Of a DNA stretch of 64,000 bases, positions 15,743-24,107 are shown in pieces; position 1 is the first letter of the stretch, and every line of letters begins with the position of its first letter. The notes under the pieces are model-generated. The model had not been told where the DNA came from, searched no databases, and saw only the letters and a list, made by a program, of their open reading frames with translations. Source of the DNA: Roseburia sp. GTDB taxonomy: Bacteria > Bacillota > Clostridia > Lachnospirales > Lachnospiraceae. The DNA is taken from contig JAGBEG010000017.1 of NCBI GenBank assembly GCA_017937095.1, positions 62,001-126,000 of the forward strand. The letters run 5' to 3'. The position numbers were made by a program, and so were the translations under genes.

Positions 15743-16942
15743 ATGGCAAAAAAGAAAGAAAACACCGAGAATAAGGAAATTTTGGAAGAAAGCCGTAAGA
15801 CTGCCGGAAAAGAGACGGCGGAAGAGACGGCGGGCGAGAGCGCGCAGGAGAAGTTCCAGGCGAAGCTTAAGGAGCTGCTTGCCAATGCCAGAAAGAAAAA
15901 GAATATGCTCGAATATCAGGAAATCAGCGATTTCTTTGCGGATATGCAGCTCGATGCAGAGCAGTTTGAAAAGATTCTTGATTTTCTGGAGGCGAACAAT
16001 ATCGACGTGCTGCGCATCACCGATGATGACGTTGACGACGATATGCTGCTTGAGGTCGAGGAGGAAGAGGAAATCGAGGTAGAGAAGATTGACCTCTCGG
16101 TTCCTGACGGCGTTTCCATCGAGGACCCGGTGCGTATGTATCTGAAAGAAATCGGTAAGGTCCCGCTGCTCTCGGCAGAGGAGGAGATCGAGCTTGCGAA
16201 GCGCATGGAGCTGGGCGATCAGGAGGCAAAGAAACGTCTTGCAGAGGCGAACCTCCGTCTCGTTGTCAGTATCGCGAAGCGTTATGTGGGACGCGGTATG
16301 CTGTTTCTCGATCTGATTCAGGAGGGAAATCTCGGTCTGATCAAGGCGGTGGAGAAGTTCGATTACCGCAAGGGTTATAAATTTTCTACCTATGCGACCT
16401 GGTGGATTCGTCAGGCAATCACAAGAGCGATTGCAGATCAGGCGAGAACGATCCGTATCCCGGTGCATATGGTCGAGACGATCAACAAACTGATCCGCGT
16501 GAGCAGACAGTTACTTCAGGAGTTAGGACGTGAACCGACCCCGGAGGAGATTGCAGCAGAGATGAATATGCCGGTGGAGCGTGTGCGTGAAATCTTAAAG
16601 ATTTCCCAGGAGCCGGTTTCTTTGGAGACCCCGATCGGCGAGGAGGAGGACAGCCATCTTGGTGATTTCATTCAGGACGACAATGTGCCTGTACCGGCGG
16701 ACGCGGCAGCCTTTACCCTGTTGAAGGAACAGCTTGAGGAGGTGCTTGGCACGCTCACAGAGCGTGAGCAGAAGGTACTGACGCTGCGTTTCGGACTTGA
16801 GGACGGACGCGCGAGAACGCTCGAGGAAGTCGGCAAGGAGTTTAACGTAACGCGTGAGCGTATCCGCCAGATCGAGGCGAAAGCGCTGCGCAAGCTTCGC
16901 CATCCGAGCAGAAGCCGCAAGTTAAAGGATTATCTGGAGTAA
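15743..16942 (+). CDS. rpoD: Primary sigma factor (sigma-A)
   Basis: A 399-residue vegetative sigma factor. After a charged N-terminus (region 1.1), region 1.2 ([16 protein letters not shown]), region 2 with the -10 helix ([18 protein letters not shown]), region 3 and region 4.2 ([20 protein letters not shown]) are all in place. It directs RNA polymerase to the TTGACA/TATAAT promoters seen across this window. A short inverted repeat, TGTGG ... CCACA (15681-15698), lies in the 85-base gap after dnaG and could be a processing or regulatory hairpin; no terminator is seen there. Confidence 0.98.
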   Translation: MAKKKENTENKEILEESRKTAGKETAEETAGESAQEKFQAKLKELLANARKKKNMLEYQEISDFFADMQLDAEQFEKILDFLEANNIDVLRITDDDVDDDMLLEVEEEEEIEVEKIDLSVPDGVSIEDPVRMYLKEIGKVPLLSAEEEIELAKRMELGDQEAKKRLAEANLRLVVSIAKRYVGRGMLFLDLIQEGNLGLIKAVEKFDYRKGYKFSTYATWWIRQAITRAIADQARTIRIPVHMVETINKLIRVSRQLLQELGREPTPEEIAAEMNMPVERVREILKISQEPVSLETPIGEEEDSHLGDFIQDDNVPVPADAAAFTLLKEQLEEVLGTLTEREQKVLTLRFGLEDGRARTLEEVGKEFNVTRERIRQIEAKALRKLRHPSRSRKLKDYLE

Positions 16943-16944
16943 AT

Positions 16945-17721
16945 ATGATTCATATATCAGAGCGGTTAAAGACGGCGGCAGGACTGATCGGGGATGGGAA
17001 GAGACTGGCGGATGTGGGAACGGATCACGGATATGTGCCGATTTATCTGATGGAGCAGGGACGTATTCCGTGCGCCATTGCAATGGACATCAATCGCGGT
17101 CCGCTTGCGCGGGCACAGGAACATATCCGGCGTTATGGAATGGAGTCTTACATACAGACGCGCCTTTCCGACGGCGTCGCGGCGCTTGGGGCAGGAGAAG
17201 CGGATTCGATTCTGATCGCAGGAATGGGCGGCGGGCTCGTCATCCATATTCTGGAGGCTGGCAGCGGGGTATGCCAGAGCGTGTCAGAGCTTGTGCTCCA
17301 GCCGCAGTCGGAGCTGATGCGCGTCCGGCAGTTTTTGGATGAGAGCGGCTATGTTGTCGAGGCGGAGGAGATGGTAAAGGAGGATGGCAAGTACTATCCG
17401 ATGATGCGGGTGCACTATGAGCCGTCTGCAAAGAAACTATCGCCTCAAGACCAGAAGCCGTCGTCCCGGGACAAGGAACTGCTGTCCAGGGACAAGGAGC
17501 TTTTTTATCGTTACGGCAGATTTCTTTTGGAGCAAAAGCACCCGGTGCTCTATGACTATCTGTTGTGGGAGCGGCAGATTCAAAGGGGAATTAAGGAGCA
17601 GCTTGGCGGGCAGGAAGCCACGGAGCAGATTGCAGCACGCCTTGCGGAAGTGGAGCATACGCTGGAACAGAATGAAAAAGCGCTGGCATATTTTGATGCG
17701 CTGGCTTTCGGGCAGGTCTGA
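16945..17721 (+). CDS. trmK: tRNA (adenine22-N1)-methyltransferase
   Basis: A 258-residue SAM-dependent methyltransferase that modifies A22 in the D-loop of tRNAs. The SAM loop reads LADVGTDHGYVPIYL at about residues 21-35, followed by MDINRGPLARAQEH and the family motif IAGMGGGLVIHIL. The C-terminal region is a coiled coil, with a small tandem duplication SRDKELLSRDKELFYR. Only two bases separate it from the rpoD stop, so the two are translationally coupled. This rpoD-trmK order is widespread in Firmicutes. Confidence 0.93.
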   Translation: MIHISERLKTAAGLIGDGKRLADVGTDHGYVPIYLMEQGRIPCAIAMDINRGPLARAQEHIRRYGMESYIQTRLSDGVAALGAGEADSILIAGMGGGLVIHILEAGSGVCQSVSELVLQPQSELMRVRQFLDESGYVVEAEEMVKEDGKYYPMMRVHYEPSAKKLSPQDQKPSSRDKELLSRDKELFYRYGRFLLEQKHPVLYDYLLWERQIQRGIKEQLGGQEATEQIAARLAEVEHTLEQNEKALAYFDALAFGQV

Positions 17722-17823
17722 ATTTTGCAAAGGCGGCTCCGCAGGGAGAACACGGTCTGCCATGCAGAACCGGAACAGCGGCTGTGAACCAGTGGAAGGT
17801 ATGTCTGGAATTGGAGGGATTTT

Positions 17824-19503
17824 ATGGGAGATAAGCTGATTACGCTCTCTGTGGAGGGGGAAGAGAGGCAATATCCGTATGGAACAAGTTTTCTTGCCAT
17901 CGCACAGGAGTATCAGGAGCGGTATACGGATGACATCGTACTTGTGGTGTACAATAACAGGTTAAGGGAACTTAGCAAGAGAGTCGAGAGCGACGGCGAG
18001 CTGTCGTTTATCACGACGGCGGATAAGACCGGAAAGAAGGCGTATCGCAGGAGCGTTACGCTTCTGATGCAGAAAGCTGTCCAGAATCTGTGGGGAGAAG
18101 AACAGATCAGAGTACGCGTGCTCTATTCTATCGGACAGGGCTACTATTGTGAATTGAGAAAGCAGGACGCGCCGGAGCAGCCGGTTCCTGTGGACGAGGC
18201 AATGCTGTCCGCCCTGAAAAAAGAAATGTACCGCATGGTGATGGCGGATATCGAGATCGAGAAGCGCAGCATCAATACGGACGAAGCCATCGAACTGTTC
18301 CGTGAGCTTGGTATGAAGGATAAGGAAAAGCTGTTCCGATACCGCAGAAGCTCCCGTGTCAACATCTATGTGCTCGACCACTATAAGGATTATTTCTATG
18401 GCTTCATGGTGCCGTCCACGGGCTATCTGCGCTATTACGATGTGACGGCGTATGAGGATGGATTCGTACTTCTGTTTCCGAATGAGAACGCGAAGGAGGT
18501 CGCCGGATTCCAGCCGTCCGGCAAGCTGTTCCACACCCTAAAGGCGTCGAGAGACTGGGGCAGGATGCAGGAAATCGGTACGATCGGCGCGCTCAACGAC
18601 GCGATCGCTGCGGGGCGTATGCAGGAGATCATCCTCACGCAGGAAGCGCTTTTTGAGGAGCGCATCGGCAGACTTGCAGAGGAGATCGTGCAGGCGGAGG
18701 GAAAGAAGTTCATTATGATTGCCGGACCGTCTTCTTCCGGTAAGACGACCTTTTCACACCGCTTGTCGATTCAGCTTGCCGCAAAGGGGCTAAAGCCGCA
18801 TCCGTTCCCTCTGGATGATTATTATGTCGACCGGGATAAGTGCCCGAGGGATGAAAACGGGGAATTGGATCTGGAGTGTCTGGATGCACTGGATGTGGAA
18901 TTGTTCAATCACGATATGAACGAGCTCCTTGCAGGAAAGAGAGTCAATCTTCCGATTTTCAATTTCAAGACCGGACGGCGGGAGTACAAGGACAAAATCA
19001 TGCAGCTTGGCAGGGATGACGTTCTTGTCATTGAGGGGATTCATGGCCTGAATGACAGACTGTCCTATTCGCTCCCGGTGGAGAGCAAGTTTAAGATTTA
19101 TATCAGTGCGCTCACACAGTTAAACATTGACGAGCATAACTGCCTGCCGACGACGGACGGCAGAATGATCCGCCGCATCGTAAGAGACGCGAGAACAAGA
19201 GGGACCTCGGCGAGGGAGACGATCGCCATGTGGGATTCTGTGCGCCGCGGGGAGGAGAAATACATTTTCCCGTTCCAGGAGGGCGCGGATGTGATGTTCA
19301 ACTCCGCACTCATCTATGAGCTTGCGGTCCTAAAACTGTATGCGGAGCCGCTTCTTTTCGCAATCGATAAGGAATGCCCGGAATATCTGGAGGCAAAGAG
19401 ACTGCTCAAGTTTCTGGATTATTTCCTGCCGATGCCGAGCGAGGGAATCAGCCAGAATTCGATTATCCGCGAATTTATCGGCGGGTCGTGCTTCCATGTG
19501 TAG
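17824..19503 (+). CDS. TGS-domain nucleoside kinase (uridine kinase-like)
   Basis: A 559-residue protein: an N-terminal TGS domain (about 1-65) and a threonyl-tRNA-synthetase-like accessory region, then a phosphoribulokinase/uridine-kinase domain with Walker A MIAGPSSSGKTTFSHRL at about residue 300. DDYYVDRDKCPRDENGELD and VIEGIHGLN match the family. It probably phosphorylates uridine, cytidine or another nucleoside. The TGS fusion suggests binding of RNA or a nucleotide regulator. GGAGGG ribosome binding site before the start. It follows trmK by 102 bases with no terminator seen between. Confidence 0.88.
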   Translation: MGDKLITLSVEGEERQYPYGTSFLAIAQEYQERYTDDIVLVVYNNRLRELSKRVESDGELSFITTADKTGKKAYRRSVTLLMQKAVQNLWGEEQIRVRVLYSIGQGYYCELRKQDAPEQPVPVDEAMLSALKKEMYRMVMADIEIEKRSINTDEAIELFRELGMKDKEKLFRYRRSSRVNIYVLDHYKDYFYGFMVPSTGYLRYYDVTAYEDGFVLLFPNENAKEVAGFQPSGKLFHTLKASRDWGRMQEIGTIGALNDAIAAGRMQEIILTQEALFEERIGRLAEEIVQAEGKKFIMIAGPSSSGKTTFSHRLSIQLAAKGLKPHPFPLDDYYVDRDKCPRDENGELDLECLDALDVELFNHDMNELLAGKRVNLPIFNFKTGRREYKDKIMQLGRDDVLVIEGIHGLNDRLSYSLPVESKFKIYISALTQLNIDEHNCLPTTDGRMIRRIVRDARTRGTSARETIAMWDSVRRGEEKYIFPFQEGADVMFNSALIYELAVLKLYAEPLLFAIDKECPEYLEAKRLLKFLDYFLPMPSEGISQNSIIREFIGGSCFHV

Positions 19504-19563
19504 GGGATGCGGCAGTCCTGTTGATGGGAACGCTGTGAACGTGCTGCCGGTCAGAGATTCGCT

Positions 19564-19592
19564 TTGACATTTTGCGGAATGCAACGTATAAT
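19564..19592 (+). promoter_or_regulatory. rnpB: Promoter of RNase P RNA
   Basis: Consensus TTGACA (19564-19569), 17-bp spacer, TATAAT (19587-19592). Confidence 0.9.
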
Positions 19593-19607
19593 GTTATCTG
19601 TTATGTC

Positions 19608-20065
19608 ATGATAAGTAGAGCAAATGATCGCGGCCCGGCAGCGAAACCGTGGGAATCCATGAGTTTTTCACGGTTTTGCTGCCGGGGTGAGGAAAGTCCG
19701 GGCTTCACAGGGCAGGATGCCGGATAACGTCCGGTGGAGGCGACTCCAAGGATAGTGCAACAGAAATATACCGCCCGTTGCAGCTTCGGTTGCAATGGAA
19801 GAATCTGTAAAGATTCTTCGGATTCCGGCGAGCCGGAATCTGGTAAGGGTGGAAGGGCAGTGTAAGAGACTACCGCCTCTCTGGTAACAGCGAGGGCATA
19901 TGTAAACCCCATCCGAAGCAAGACCGAATCAAAGCGTTGACGCGGCCCGCCAGCTTTAGGTAGGTTGCTTGAGGTGGCTGGCAACAGTCATCCTAGATAG
20001 ATGATCATTCCGACTGCGGCTTGCCGCAGTTTAGACATAACCCGGCTTATCGCTCTGCTTATCAT
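19608..20065 (+). ncRNA. rnpB: RNase P RNA, bacterial type A
   Basis: The catalytic RNA that trims tRNA 5' ends. Recognised from GAGGAAAGTCCGGGC, ACAGAAATATACCGCC, GTAAGGGTGGAAGGGCAG, CTCTGGTAACAGCGAGGG and the 3' ATAACCCGGCTTAT. Both ends pair in P1: ATGATAAG-t-AGAGC at 19608 with GCTCT-g-CTTATCAT at 20065. Length about 458 bases. A consensus promoter precedes and a terminator follows. Confidence 0.96.
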
Positions 20066-20086
20066 TTCATATTAACAAGAGGTTTT

Positions 20087-20113
20087 AGAGAACGCTTTTT
20101 TGCGTTCTTTTTT
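20087..20113 (+). terminator. Terminator of rnpB
   Basis: AGAACGC-tttttt-GCGTTCT followed by a T tract. Confidence 0.85.
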
Positions 20114-20128
20114 CGTTCTATAGAAAAT
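20114..20128 (+). repeat. Half copy (E) of the terminator-associated repeat
   Basis: CGTTCTATAGAAAAT next to the rnpB terminator T tract. Its reverse complement matches the ATTTTCTATAGAGC end of the full repeat at 34486. Confidence 0.45.
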
Positions 20129-20288
20129 TTCTTTCCATTGTAGTTTTGTTAAGATATCAACAGGCTTTTGCTGAAAATATAATACGGATTCGATACAGAA
20201 GGTTTGAAACACAGCCCAAAATGTTGTATGATAAGATGAACGCAAGAGAAAATATACGATTGCAACGGTCGATAAAGGGGTATTACGA

Positions 20289-21356
20289 ATGGATGGAGAG
20301 AACAGCTTAGAGAGACTGCGGGAAATCATAGCGCGGGCGATGGCGCAGCGGGCTTCGGATGTACATCTGGCAGCGGGCGGGAAGGTATTCTGCCGCGTGG
20401 ACGGAAGACTGCAGCCGATGGAGGATGCGGTAGAGGAAGCATGGATTTTGGCGCTTTGCGGGGAGCTTCTGACAGACGCACAGAAGGAAAGCTTTGCACA
20501 GAAGGGAGAACTGGAATTTGGATATACGCTGCCGGAGTGCTGCAGGCTCCGTGTGAATTTATACAGGCAGCGCGGCGCTTTGGCGATGGCGCTCCGGCTT
20601 CTGCCGCTGGCGCCGCCGACGCCAGAAGAGCTTGGCATACCGGATGCCGCAGTTTCACTTTCCAGAGAGAAGAGCGGGCTGATCCTTGTCACGGGAGCGG
20701 CGGGAAGCGGTGTGACGACAACGCTCGCCGCCCTTGTAGGAGCGCTTGCGGCAAATGAAGTGCGGACAATTCTCACCATAGAAAAACCGGTGGAATATCT
20801 GTATGGACAGTGCAGCTCCATGGTGTTTCAGCGGGAAATCGGAACCGACAGCATGTCCTATGAGAGTGCGCTTGGTGCTGCACTAAGGCAGGATGCAGAC
20901 GTTATCCTTGTGGGAGAGCTTAATGATGCGGGAAGCGTATCGTTGGCGCTTTCGGCGGCAGAGTCGGGGCGGCTGGTATTTGCGGCTTGCACAGAACCGG
21001 GCGTAGAGGCGGCAATCGACCGTGTGATAAGAACCGGAGGCGGGGAGACGCGGACTGCCGAAAGACTTGCAGGCGTATTAAAGGGTGCGCTTGCACAGAA
21101 GCTTCTTCCGGGCGCGGAGGGAGGACGTGTTGCAGCGTTTGAAATGCTTTATGCAGACCCCGCGGTAAGGGGGCTGATTGCGGAGGGCAGAGTCAGTCAG
21201 TTGACCTCGCTTGCAAAGTCAGAGAACGGCGACGGCATGGAACTGCTCGACGATGCGATCTACAATCTCTATATGAGGAGCCGTATCTCTTCGGAAACGG
21301 CGATCCTATATGCCGGGGATGCGGATGACATGCGAAGAAAGGTACGGTTATTCTAG
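20289..21356 (+). CDS. PilT-like ATPase with degenerate Walker A
   Basis: A 355-residue homologue of the twitching-motility ATPase PilT, aligned over the whole length: N-terminal PAS-like half (ASDVHLAAGGKVFCRVDGRL) and RecA-like core. Key residues are changed: the Walker A loop reads GAAGSGVTTT, with valine (codon 20712-20714) in place of the lysine that binds ATP phosphates; the Walker B region keeps the glutamate (ILVGELND); the His-box GTLHT is replaced by AACTE. ATP hydrolysis is therefore doubtful. The frame is open and conserved elsewhere, so it is not simply a pseudogene. No pilin or assembly genes are adjacent. It could be a regulatory or structural paralogue. Confidence 0.85.
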   Translation: MDGENSLERLREIIARAMAQRASDVHLAAGGKVFCRVDGRLQPMEDAVEEAWILALCGELLTDAQKESFAQKGELEFGYTLPECCRLRVNLYRQRGALAMALRLLPLAPPTPEELGIPDAAVSLSREKSGLILVTGAAGSGVTTTLAALVGALAANEVRTILTIEKPVEYLYGQCSSMVFQREIGTDSMSYESALGAALRQDADVILVGELNDAGSVSLALSAAESGRLVFAACTEPGVEAAIDRVIRTGGGETRTAERLAGVLKGALAQKLLPGAEGGRVAAFEMLYADPAVRGLIAEGRVSQLTSLAKSENGDGMELLDDAIYNLYMRSRISSETAILYAGDADDMRRKVRLF

Positions 21357-21421
21357 TGAACGTGTCACTGCGCTAGTTTCTAATCAAAGTATAAAATGTT
21401 TCTTAAAAGACAATAGAACGG

Positions 21422-21450
21422 TTGACACGCCAATTTTCTGGGCTTACCAT
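21422..21450 (+). promoter_or_regulatory. Possible promoter of the 21482-23448 operon
   Basis: Consensus TTGACA (21422-21427), 17-bp spacer, weak TACCAT (21445-21450). Confidence 0.55.
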
Positions 21451-21481
21451 TATCTCATGATTTTGAAAGGCGGGAATGAAC

Positions 21482-21889
21482 ATGAGAGAGAAGCTGCAGA
21501 GATTTATGACAGGCAGATACGGTGTAGATGAACTGGCGAAGTTTTTGAACGCATTTGTACTGATCTGTCTGGTGATATCCATATTTGGCGGATGGCTGCC
21601 GGTGCTTTCCGTATTTTACTGGCTTGGAATCGGCTTGATGATATATAATTGCTTTCGGATGTTTTCGAGAAATGTATCGAAGCGCTACGAAGAGAATCAG
21701 AAGTTTCTCAGCATGCGTTACCGCTTTGCGGTGAAGCGGGAACGGATGAAGAAGCGTTTTGCGCAGAGACGTACATACCGCTTTTATAAGTGTCCTGATT
21801 GCAGGCAGATGGTCCGCGTGCCGAAGGGACGAGGCAAGATCTGTATTACCTGTCCGAAGTGCAGGAAAGAATTTATTCGGAGAAGCTGA
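21482..21889 (+). CDS. Membrane protein with C-terminal zinc ribbon
   Basis: A 135-residue protein: two close hydrophobic stretches (about 20-60, LNAFVLICLVISIFGGWLPV and VFYWLGIGLMIYNCF), a very basic middle, and a zinc ribbon CPDCRQMVRVPKGRGKICIT followed by CPKC. Start chosen at 21482 because AAAGGCGGG has proper spacing; an ATG two codons earlier overlaps it. First gene of an apparent operon with a DUF5685 protein and a J-domain protein. The family is common in Lachnospiraceae; no function is known to me. Confidence 0.8.
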   Translation: MREKLQRFMTGRYGVDELAKFLNAFVLICLVISIFGGWLPVLSVFYWLGIGLMIYNCFRMFSRNVSKRYEENQKFLSMRYRFAVKRERMKKRFAQRRTYRFYKCPDCRQMVRVPKGRGKICITCPKCRKEFIRRS

Positions 21890-21922
21890 CGGATTAAAGC
21901 GGCGGTCAAAGGAGAACACGAA

Positions 21923-22786
21923 ATGTTCGGTTATATAAATATCAACCAGAAGATAATGACAGAGGAGAACAGGAAAGCGTATCAGGCGTATTATTGCGGA
22001 CTGTGCCGTAGGCTTAAGTCGAACTGCGGGGCGAAGGGTCAGATGCTGTTGAACTATGACATGACGTTTCTGATCGTACTTCTGACGGGGCTCTATGAAC
22101 TCACAAATGAGACGTCCGATATTACCTGCGCGCTGCATCCGACGAAAAAGCGGACGGTGTGGATGAATGAGGCGACGGATTATGCAGCGGATATGAATCT
22201 GATTCTGGCATATCATAATCTCATCGATGACTGGAAGGATGAGAAGGCATACACGAAGAAGGCGTTCGCGAAGATGCTGGATAAGGATTATGCCCGTGTT
22301 ATGGAGAAGTATCCAAGGCAGGTGAAGGCGGTGGAGGAGTACATGCGCCGGACAGAGGAAGTGGAGAAGAATCAGGAGACGAACCTTGATGCAGTGGCGG
22401 GACTGACGGGCGAGATGCTTGGAGAAGTATTCTGCTGGCGCGAGGATGAGTGGAAGGACGAGCTTCGGACGCTTGGCTTCTACATGGGGAAGTTCATATA
22501 TATTATGGACGCTTATGAGGACTACGAGACAGATCTTTCAAGGAATGAATATAATCCGCTGACATATGCTATGAAGGAGAGCGAGGGTGATATGGATACC
22601 CTTTGCCGCTTACTGCTCACCAGCATGATGTCGGAATGTGCGAAGTCCTTTGAGAGGCTTCCGATTCTTCTGCATGCGGATATTCTGCGGAATGTTCTCT
22701 ATTCCGGCGTGTGGTCGAAGTATGAATATCTACAGTTGAAGAAACGCAAGGCAGAAGAGAAAACAAAAAAGAAAGCGCGGAAATAG
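21923..22786 (+). CDS. DUF5685-family protein
   Basis: A 287-residue, largely helical protein starting [12 protein letters not shown] with a [10 protein letters not shown] motif at about residue 25, which I recall as DUF5685. Histidine and aspartate-rich helices ([12 protein letters not shown] and [18 protein letters not shown]) resemble the helical bundle of isoprenoid synthases in spacing, but the similarity is weak and no activity is assigned. It lies 33 bases after the zinc-ribbon protein and 14 bases before a J-domain gene. Basic C-terminal tail [15 protein letters not shown]. Confidence 0.75.
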   Translation: MFGYININQKIMTEENRKAYQAYYCGLCRRLKSNCGAKGQMLLNYDMTFLIVLLTGLYELTNETSDITCALHPTKKRTVWMNEATDYAADMNLILAYHNLIDDWKDEKAYTKKAFAKMLDKDYARVMEKYPRQVKAVEEYMRRTEEVEKNQETNLDAVAGLTGEMLGEVFCWREDEWKDELRTLGFYMGKFIYIMDAYEDYETDLSRNEYNPLTYAMKESEGDMDTLCRLLLTSMMSECAKSFERLPILLHADILRNVLYSGVWSKYEYLQLKKRKAEEKTKKKARK

Positions 22787-22800
22787 CGAGGGTACAATTT

Positions 22801-23448
22801 ATGACAGATCCTTATCAGGTGCTCGGTGTATCACGGAGTGCCTCTGATGAAGAAATAAAAAAGGCTTACCGGGCACTCAGCAGGAAGTATCACCCGGATG
22901 CGAACATTAACAATCCGAACAGGGCGCAGGCAGAAGAGAAGTTCAAGGAAGTGCAGCAGGCATACGACCAGATCATGAAGGAAAAGCAGCAGGGAGGTGC
23001 TTACAGCTACGGATATGGCGGGGCGGCAGGCGCGAACCGCAGCTATAGCTATGGAGGAAACCGCAGCTACTATCAGAATCAGAGCGATTCTCCGAAGATG
23101 CAGGCGGCTGCCAACTATATTGCGAACCGCCGTTATGCGGAAGCGCTCAATGTCTTAAATGAGATTCCCTTTGGGGAGAGACGGGCGCGGTGGTATTATT
23201 TCAGCGCAATTGCGAATCAGGAGACAGGCAACAATATCATTGCAATGGAGCACGCCAAGCGCGCGGTCGAGATGGAACCGAGCAACATGGAATACCGTCA
23301 GTTTCTGCAGCATTTGCAGTATGGCGGTACGTGGTATACGAATATGGGCAGCGAGTATGACCGCCCGTATTCAAGTGCGGGGAGCTGGTGCCTTAGCATG
23401 CTGTTTTTGAATATGCTCTGCAATTGCTGCTGCTGCCGTCCGTTTTAG
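22801..23448 (+). CDS. J-domain protein with cysteine-rich C-terminus
   Basis: A 215-residue protein. Residues 4-65 are a J domain with the HPD motif intact ([14 protein letters not shown]), which stimulates DnaK. A Gly/Tyr/Ser-rich linker follows (about 68-95), then two helical repeats like TPRs ([19 protein letters not shown] onward), and a short hydrophobic C-terminus ending [11 protein letters not shown]. It lacks the DnaJ zinc-finger and substrate domains, so it is a specialised co-chaperone that may recruit DnaK to a membrane or to its operon partners. The cysteine cluster could be acylated or bind metal; that is inference. Confidence 0.85.
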   Translation: MTDPYQVLGVSRSASDEEIKKAYRALSRKYHPDANINNPNRAQAEEKFKEVQQAYDQIMKEKQQGGAYSYGYGGAAGANRSYSYGGNRSYYQNQSDSPKMQAAANYIANRRYAEALNVLNEIPFGERRARWYYFSAIANQETGNNIIAMEHAKRAVEMEPSNMEYRQFLQHLQYGGTWYTNMGSEYDRPYSSAGSWCLSMLFLNMLCNCCCCRPF

Positions 23449-23539
23449 TGTACCTTTTTCTTAAGATGTGCTATACTTTCCATATAAAGGTAATCATGTG
23501 TCGTGGGGCATAGATACAGATTGGAGGAGATTCAATTAT

Positions 23540-23875
23540 ATGGAAGAACGGAGAAGGAGTATTCGGACGGAACTTTTGGCGGAGCTTTTGATGAACCGGC
23601 TGGATTCGAAGACAGAGGAGAAGATCAGGATACAGATCTGCGATCTGTCAAAGCGGGGAATCGGATTTATCTGCGAGGAGCAGTTGGAGATAGGCGCTGT
23701 GTATGAATGCAGCCTTACCATATGGACAAAGGAAGTCATACAGGTCTTTATCGAAATCGTGCGCGGGGAGAAGTTAGAGAACGGATTCCGGTATGGCGGT
23801 TCGTTCGTGGGCATGAATGATCTCGATGCCTACCGGATTCAGGTGTACCAGACCGTGGAGGAATATAAGCAATAG
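23540..23875 (+). CDS. PilZ-domain protein, probable c-di-GMP receptor
   Basis: A 111-residue single-domain protein. The c-di-GMP motifs are present: an arginine-rich ERRRSIR at residues 2-8 and DLSKRGIGF at about residue 36 (the D-x-S-x-x-G motif). Start at 23540 follows TTGGAGGAG; in-frame codons upstream have no ribosome binding site. It would sense c-di-GMP made by diguanylate cyclases such as the GGDEF-EAL protein at 9673. The output is unknown. A strong terminator follows. Confidence 0.82.
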   Translation: MEERRRSIRTELLAELLMNRLDSKTEEKIRIQICDLSKRGIGFICEEQLEIGAVYECSLTIWTKEVIQVFIEIVRGEKLENGFRYGGSFVGMNDLDAYRIQVYQTVEEYKQ

Positions 23876-23891
23876 AATAGATGCAGCAAGG

Positions 23892-23920
23892 GAGAATCCG
23901 GCAAGCCGGGTTCTTTTTTT
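23892..23920 (+). terminator. Terminator of the PilZ gene
   Basis: GAAtCCGGC-aa-GCCGGgTTC followed by seven T. Confidence 0.85.
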
Positions 23921-23940
23921 GCTCTATAGAAAATACCATG
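23921..23940 (+). repeat. Half copy (D) of the terminator-associated repeat
   Basis: GCTCTATAGAAAATACCATG, directly after the T tract. It is the reverse complement of the end of the full copy at 34486 except for one base. Confidence 0.65.
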
Positions 23941-23991
23941 ATAAAAAAATATTAACAAATTATAAAAACCGCAATTTTTCGAGATTGACTG

Positions 23992-24020
23992 TTGACAAAG
24001 AAATGGTATGGTGCTATCTT
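23992..24020 (+). promoter_or_regulatory. Sigma-A promoter of the hrcA operon
   Basis: TTGACA (23992-23997), 17-bp spacer, TATCTT (24015-24020), directly before the CIRCE element. Confidence 0.8.
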
Positions 24021-24033
24021 AAGTACATAGATG

Positions 24034-24060
24034 TTAGCACTCCACATCATCGAGTGCTAA
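24034..24060 (+). promoter_or_regulatory. CIRCE operator (HrcA binding site)
   Basis: A perfect consensus: TTAGCACTC, nine bases, GAGTGCTAA. HrcA binds it to repress the heat-shock operon at normal temperature. It lies at the expected transcription start of hrcA. Confidence 0.98.
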
Positions 24061-24107
24061 TAAAACAAAAAGGAATTGCATATACTCCAATGGTCGGAGG
24101 AAGGACG

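Noticed and set aside
20289-21356. PilT-like gene as a pseudogene
   Set aside because: The frame is intact over 355 codons with normal codon use; only catalytic motifs are changed.
23817-24107. N-terminal extension of HrcA by about 97 codons
   Set aside because: It would include the terminator of the PilZ gene, the promoter and CIRCE; the good ribosome binding site sets 24108.
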